The notes beneath the pieces were generated by a model. It was not told the origin of the DNA, ran no database searches, and was given only the letters and a program-made list of their open reading frames with translations. Source: Tetmemena sp. SeJ-2015 (Eukaryota; Ciliophora; Spirotrichea; Sporadotrichida; Oxytrichidae). Taken from it: 64,000 nt of DNA. The stretch spans positions 43,876-107,875 of the forward strand of contig JAJKFJ010020858.1 of the NCBI GenBank assembly GCA_027382625.1. Direction: 5' to 3'. Numbering within the stretch: the first letter of the stretch is position 1; every line of letters begins with the position of its first letter. Shown one piece after another: positions 59,701 to 64,000 of this stretch. The position numbers and the translations under genes are program-made.

Positions 59701-60601
59701 CATCGTTATCACTCAGTTGAGTTGTTAAAATCAAGTTGGACTTCTCTTCTGCATCCATTTAATCATATGTTTAATAAGATACAACGAGAAGAAAATTTTA
59801 AAATTATCAACCCTTTATGACATTCTGAGTGAGGTCTTTTGATTATTGAGCCCAGGGCTTGCTACTTATTGCTTATTTGAAACAGTTTTGCTATGAGAGA
59901 TTTTAAATTTAGAATCTCCTACTCCACTTTGCCTGAGGGAGTTCATTTTAATAGGCATTTATAATGTGTCAGGAGCATTCAAGTTTTAGGCTAAATTTTT
60001 GGGAGAAGTTTGAAAGGACTATGAAAAATTTCCACCATTATTTTTAGTGCCCTGTTTTACCAATAAAGATGACCTCTCATCAGCAAAAGTTTACATTTAA
60101 TTAAATAAGAAAGATTCGTTTACTTCTATAGTTACTAATTATCACTAGTGTTTCCTCTTTTTCGATAGTATAATAATTATACAAAATTTCAAACTATCTC
60201 ATCAATTTTTAAATGAGAAAAGCTTCAGAATAAATGTTAAACTATAGTTCTGGGAGGTATGACCTCTTTTGATGCTTTTGATTGGATTAACCGAAAGTGC
60301 GAAACTGTTTTGATGTTTAAGTTCATCATCTTTTTAATCTTAAATTGGCTTTAGGTTTTTACAGTTGTTAATTTTAGGTGTCAGAAAGTTGTAGACCTGC
60401 TCTGTCCGTGTCCTCTATGCTTATCACCATCAATTTATTCTTTAGCTGATTTCTTCCTACTTCCTCTTTCTAATCTTACTTTACGAGCTAGTCCATATCC
60501 AGAGGTGATATTTGTAATTACTAGTTCTCTTTTTCCTCTCTTTTTTAATTATGCCTCTTTATTTATTGGTTTTGTGGTGGTAATAGTGAATTCCCTTTCA
60601 T
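56706..60601 (-). CDS. large disordered/coiled-coil protein
   Basis: Long minus-strand gene. ATG 60599-60601 opens a Lys/Gln-rich region (LLPPQNQQIKRHNQKR). A Ser/Asn-rich part follows, then from about 59758 an ordered segment (MDAEEKSNLILTTQLSDNDG; DGTAVFEMFNAKIDRSHQTA) leading into coiled coil (VKIIQKQGEDLKKLKQIQEE, LKSYKEIQQEEEKQRKEKRK). The middle is disordered (HHTRGNSIDLPLNS, VGGSASQRFRLD). The C-terminal region is charged and helical, with SLNSAMLKVLLDEGRKKEQR, and ends at TGA 56706-56708. IESs and one-base shifts are frequent. No catalytic domain seen. It could be a cytoskeletal or cilium-associated scaffold, but no family was recognised. The + strand ORF at 58938 is antisense. Confidence 0.6.
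57009..57019. other. candidate 11-bp mini-IES with 8-bp repeat
   Basis: CTTTAAGC repeats at 57009-57016 and 57020-57027 with only three bases between. Removing 11 bp corrects a frame shift and joins SNHLLKDSKGKSLNSAMLK on the minus strand. It could instead be a recent tandem duplication. Confidence 0.55.
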
Positions 60602-60639
60602 ATTTGCTAACACTTATATTTTTTAATCATTTGGAGAAA

Positions 60640-61013
60640 AAACCAAATTTTTAGTATACTTTCACCAAAATCAACTTTAAAATTTATTAAAGAGAAGCAT
60701 GAGCAAGAGTATAAGTTGCTGGTGGAGCAAATTAGGAGGCAAGAATTCGACACTGTGCTTTCATAGGTGAAAGAAATAGACTTCGCTGATCCTTCGATCA
60801 TTCCAGTACTCTATCATTATAAAGCTAGTGATTTCAATCGCATCTTATAATCTTGTTAAAGATGAAAGTAGATTAATTAAATTGAATGACAACGTGCGAC
60901 TGGCAAGAGAGGTAGCAGACGAATTTAAGTCAGGAAAATTAGATCCTAAGATGGTATTGTAAAAAGAAAAAACTACCAAGCAAATGCTCAAGAGAGGCAT
61001 GCTCTTACATTGA
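60640..61013 (+). CDS. short charged helical protein
   Basis: On the + strand, next to the divergent start of the large coiled-coil gene. The open frame shows KFIKEKHEQEYKLLVEQIRR, then FADPSIIPVLYHYKASDFNR. After a one-base shift near 60850 it continues LVKDESRLIKLNDNV and AREVADEFKSGKLDPKM, with TGA at 61011-61013. About 115 residues, probably alpha-helical. No in-frame ATG is clear, so the first MDS or exon may lie in the AT-rich stretch at 60602-60660. Not recognised. Confidence 0.45.
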
Positions 61014-61108
61014 AAACGTCCTATCAAAACATCGTTTTAAATTAGAAAGTCATAACTCATTTGTCAATATTTCGTTAATATTTAGCAGGGAATGCATTAA
61101 TCTTTAAA

Positions 61109-61495
61109 TCATTTTGAACTTTACAGATAGAAATCTTTTTTTTAATATGACTCCTAAGCATGGTTTTCATACTGATAGGCTTCGATTAGCTCGCACAAAT
61201 ATCGGAAATATAAATAGAGCTATTTATTTTAAGCTTTATTAAATAGGAATTGTGAAGCATGGGATTGTAGTAGAGAACCCAATCTTTGCCCTCCCCGTAG
61301 ACCCATATCTGATCTACTTCGACTGGCAGAGCCTGCAATAATTATTTCAAGAGAGCTAGGCCTAACAAGCCTAACTCCTCCTCGGCCTCTTCTGCCTCTT
61401 GTTCTCACTAACTTATTGAACTGGTTCAAAGGGGCTGACTTATCTGGCATTCCTGTGAGTCCTGCTGTGGGTATTATGCCGGCAATAGGTAACAT
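61109..61495 (-). CDS. small unknown protein, pair member A1
   Basis: ATG 61493-61495 starts a short protein: NKLVRTRGRRGRGGVRLV is basic and Gly/Arg-rich. After an AT-rich insert (about 61335-61352) and a frame change comes IWVYGEGKDWVLYYNP, then, after another insert, ELIEAYQYENHA. The TGA used is 61109-61111. The order (basic Arg/Gly block, WVYG.G.D, EAYQYE.HA) is repeated in the gene at 62554-62923, so both are real paralogs even though neither is recognised. It is transcribed divergently from the small Cys-rich gene at 61844. Both copies require the same one-base adjustment at the first junction, so that boundary is misread rather than mutated. Confidence 0.5.
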
Positions 61496-61843
61496 GTTTA
61501 AACTAATTTATTAATTTTAATTAAAATTAAAATTATGTTAAGGTTGACTTGACTCAAATAAGGGCAATTAAAATTATTAAACTGGCTTAGTAGATCCCAA
61601 TTTATACTAAGGATGATTTCAGTTACTCAGTTATAAATAGATAAAAGAACTTAGCTCAATACGTTCAATTAAAAAAAATATTAAGAGAGATATAGAGTCA
61701 GCCAATCTATATAGCTTTAAATTTTATTTAGTCTCCTTTTCTTTTTACGCATAAAAAATAGACTAAAAGTAAATTAAGGGCTGTAAAGATTATATAGAAA
61801 ATGTAAAATGACTTTTTAAAACTCTCTCAACTTAGTCTTAAAC

Positions 61844-62304
61844 ATGCAGGCTTTGAATTTGCTATTGACTGGTATTCACAATGACATCAGTATGGAGCTA
61901 GTGTGCCAGCTAATCAGAATATTTTTAGTAAATGACAGAATGCTTAGGACTACAGCAATTCCCCTTGCACTTGCAGATCTGACTACCATTTCAAAGTTCA
62001 TACCATAGTGGGAGCAAACCAACCATATTATAGAGAAAGCATCGCTTTAAAATTTAACTATCTATTGATTATAAATAATGCTTCAGTGAAGATTGGAGAA
62101 GTTATTATTCCCAATCAGACAGTCGGAGTAGGATTCACTTTTTACTTTTAAAATAATTGGATAATATTTTGATTCCACTTGTACACCTTCTATAACATGT
62201 TCTGTTGGTGTGCCGACAGTGGTTGTTCAATCTAATAAGTTTATTCATTTAAATCCACATTTGCTTTTATTTAATCTTCTGATGAAGATATTCAATTACA
62301 CTGA
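61844..62304 (+). CDS. small Cys-rich unknown protein, pair member A2
   Basis: After three IESs are removed the protein reads QNAQDYSNSPCTCRSDYHFK, VHTIVGANQPYYRESIA, SVKIGEVIIPNQTVGVGF and NMFCWCADSGCSI, and the frame stops at TGA 62302-62304. The last pattern of clustered cysteines, and the DYHFKVHTI and IGEV.(V/I)PN blocks, recur in the gene at 63270. No signal peptide is obvious, and the start codon is uncertain: the ATG at 61844 needs a one-base correction. A small disulfide- or metal-stabilised beta domain is a guess. The family is unknown to me. Confidence 0.5.
61915..61935. other. IES in A2, 21 bp, pointer CAGAAT
   Basis: CAGAAT repeats at 61915-61920 and 61936-61941. Deletion gives VPANQNAQDYSNSPCTC. 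Confidence 0.72.
62132..62170. other. IES in A2, 39 bp, pointer GATTC
   Basis: GATTC repeats at 62132-62136 and 62171-62175. Deletion gives VGVGFHLYTFYNMFCWC, aligned with VQVGFHMHYNQNVFCCC of the paralog, which is uninterrupted here. Another IES, pointer GCTT near 62045, is inferred in the same way. Confidence 0.82.
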
Positions 62305-62553
62305 TTCTCAAATGAGATACCTTTCCTTATTTCGAAGTAGGGTGCCCTTGTAAATATATTTTGAGGCAGCCACATTTTATTATATTGACCTCTCTACCTG
62401 GCTAGCATATTCTCTCATAAATAATTAATCCTTATTTTAAATGGCTAGTCTGTAATAATTTAATCGCGTTACGGACTAAATCTAGAGAGTTAAAATATTT
62501 CAAAGTCACAAATCCTTTTAATTTAATAATTCTGTAACGTACAATATGTGCTT
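62305..62553. other. AT-rich spacer
   Basis: Separates the two copies of the small gene pair. No coding seen. Confidence 0.4.
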
Positions 62554-62923
62554 TCATTAAAAGAAGACAGAATTGCAGATGCTTTATTTATTGTTGGCGT
62601 GATGCTCATACTGATAGGCCTCAATCATTTAGCAAACAAGCTCCATGCTATTTAAACAAGTGAATTTGAGGGTTGTAGTAGAGTACCCATCATGTCCTTG
62701 ACCATACACCCACATTTTATCCAAGGTGATTGGCTGAGCAAGCTACATAAATTCTTTATGTATTGATAGCACTTCTTTATACAAAGCATTCTTGACTAAT
62801 CATATTCAAGTTTCCAGGTCTGTATCTGCGTCCGTGCTTTCCAGTTCCCCAGAATTGGTGAAGGGGAGCACTCCAACCAGGCATGGGCTCGTTTGGATCG
62901 AAATTCATATTGACGGCCATCAT
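62554..62923 (-). CDS. small unknown protein, pair member B1
   Basis: Paralog of the gene at 61109-61495. ATG 62921-62923 opens NMNFDPNEPMPGWSAPLHQF, then a basic block (GKHGRRYRPGNL). After an AT-rich insert (about 62745-62810) come KMWVYGQGHDGYSTTT, MELVCQMIEAYQYEHHA and TGA 62554-62556. The shared order SAPL.QF, RRxR, WVYGxGxD and EAYQYExHA across the two genes shows common origin. No known domain was recognised. Confidence 0.52.
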
Positions 62924-63269
62924 TTTCGGAAACTGTTTATTATCCTTAAAGAGTCAAAGTGAAATAAGTTATTATTATTAATAATCATCTTTTAAAGCCT
63001 TTTGAATTATATAACCTTATTTTACATCGAATTAACTTTATACCTTGTACCTGATTCCAAAATATGAATTAAATGATCTAAATAGAAATATATGAAAGCA
63101 ACATCTTGAATAGATTTGTGCCTCTACTTGCTCAGCCAAAATAAATACACCTACCTTATTTAGAATTATTATTCACAGTCATTTAAGCATGGAGATTTTA
63201 AAATAAGAAGAATAAGTCATATTTTAGAAAAGATATGAAAGAATTCATCACGCCAAGGAATATGAAATC

Positions 63270-63728
63270 ATGGCTGGTTGTTGCAGAGTTGACTATCACT
63301 TCAAAGTGCACACTATTGACAATAACGGCAACAAGATATACAGAGAGAACATGAATTAGCCTACAATTGGTGAAGTCATGGTCCCCAATCAAAGAGTCTA
63401 AGTAGGATTCCACATGCACTATAATTAGAATGTCTTCTGCTGCTGCAAGGAAAATGGCTGCGCTATTTTATCCTATTTATTTATCTGTTTATGTAGGCTA
63501 TTTTCTGAACAAATAAATATAAACAAAGGATCTCTCTCTTAAATGATAACAATTTTAACTAACTATAACTTGTCTTATCTTCATCCATGTTAAGCAAGAA
63601 TAAGTTAATTCGTTTAAAAGTTATTTTCTTCTTCATTCTCTCTTTGGTAGCACTATCTTTTATTCTTTCTGTAACTGAAAGAAATAGTTTCAATTTTGAG
63701 TATTTGCTTCTTGCAATTTTATGAATGA
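63270..63728 (+). CDS. small Cys-rich unknown protein, pair member B2
   Basis: Paralog of the gene at 61844-62304. ATG 63270 gives an uninterrupted frame: MAGCCRVDYHFKVHTIDNNG, YRENMNQPTIGEVMVPNQRV and VGFHMHYNQNVFCCCKENGC. The frame stays open to TGA 63726-63728. Beyond about 63470 it loses protein-like composition, so the true end may lie earlier, behind an IES or in 3' flank. Being intronless and IES-free over its conserved part, it gives the reference for placing the IESs of its partner copy. Confidence 0.55.
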
Positions 63729-64000
63729 AATTTATGTCAAAATTATTCAAAGGAAAGCTCTTATTTAATATAGAATAAACCAAGTTGCTAAGGTATTGAG
63801 GCAAGTAACAAAAAAGGAAGTATTAAGAAGATATAATTATCTCATCATCACCTAGAGAGAGAGAGTAAATAGAAATAGGATTTGATGAGGCAAGTCAAAC
63901 AGCTGAAAGCTATTAAAAAATACTTTGAATTAAACTTATTCTTTTAAAGCAGCAAATATAATTTTTTCAAGGATTGTCATGAATGAGAAAAAAAAAAAAT
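63729..64000. other. AT-rich end of window
   Basis: No supported feature; short frames on both strands and an A-run at the very end. Confidence 0.35.

Overview
The window reads as germline (micronuclear) DNA of a spirotrich ciliate of the Oxytricha/Stylonychia kind. Conserved proteins are only recovered when TAA and TAG are read as glutamine and TGA is the only stop. The DNA is AT-rich, with some GT-AG introns of about 30-100 nt. Coding segments (MDSs) are also broken repeatedly by short AT-rich inserts, mostly 11-53 bp, whose two ends carry the same 3-9 bp direct repeat. Deleting one repeat copy plus the insert restores a conserved protein. That is the pointer/IES architecture of spirotrich germline genomes. 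No telomeric C4A4 block, tRNA, rRNA or transposon was recognised. Several genes also need one-base frame corrections, often at homopolymers, which suggests residual read error in the assembly.

Layout. 1-21 kb: a Q/N/S-rich protein; dCMP deaminase with an N-terminal P-loop domain; a peroxisomal-type citrate synthase; two ULK/ATG1-like kinases; a coiled-coil protein; the U11/U12 snRNP 35 kDa protein; two ciliate proteins of unknown role; an ecdysteroid-kinase-like phosphotransferase; and an NMN/NaMN adenylyltransferase. 21.3-36.6 kb: glucosamine-6-phosphate synthase (GFAT), whose 3' part is separated from the rest by 12.2 kb. 24.6-43.1 kb: eight tandem UNC93-like transporters, all on the + strand. 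The first five lie inside the GFAT interruption and the last three follow the GFAT stop. 43.5-60.6 kb: a coiled-coil gene, a CDK7-like kinase, a katanin p60-like AAA ATPase, a p24 cargo receptor, an EML-like WD40 protein, an ATM1/ABCB7-like ABC transporter and a large disordered/coiled-coil protein. 61-64 kb: two copies of a head-to-head pair of small unknown genes.

The genes are housekeeping and cytoskeletal and do not form one pathway, as expected when each becomes its own somatic mini-chromosome. The strongest observation is the nested arrangement. An 11-bp repeat (TAGTCATCACA at 24009-24019 and 36200-36210) joins the GFAT body to its C-terminal SIS segment, so five complete transporter loci sit within one eliminated interval of another gene. 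All calls come from reading the sequence by eye; exact exon/MDS boundaries and gene ends are approximate unless a pointer or splice site is stated.
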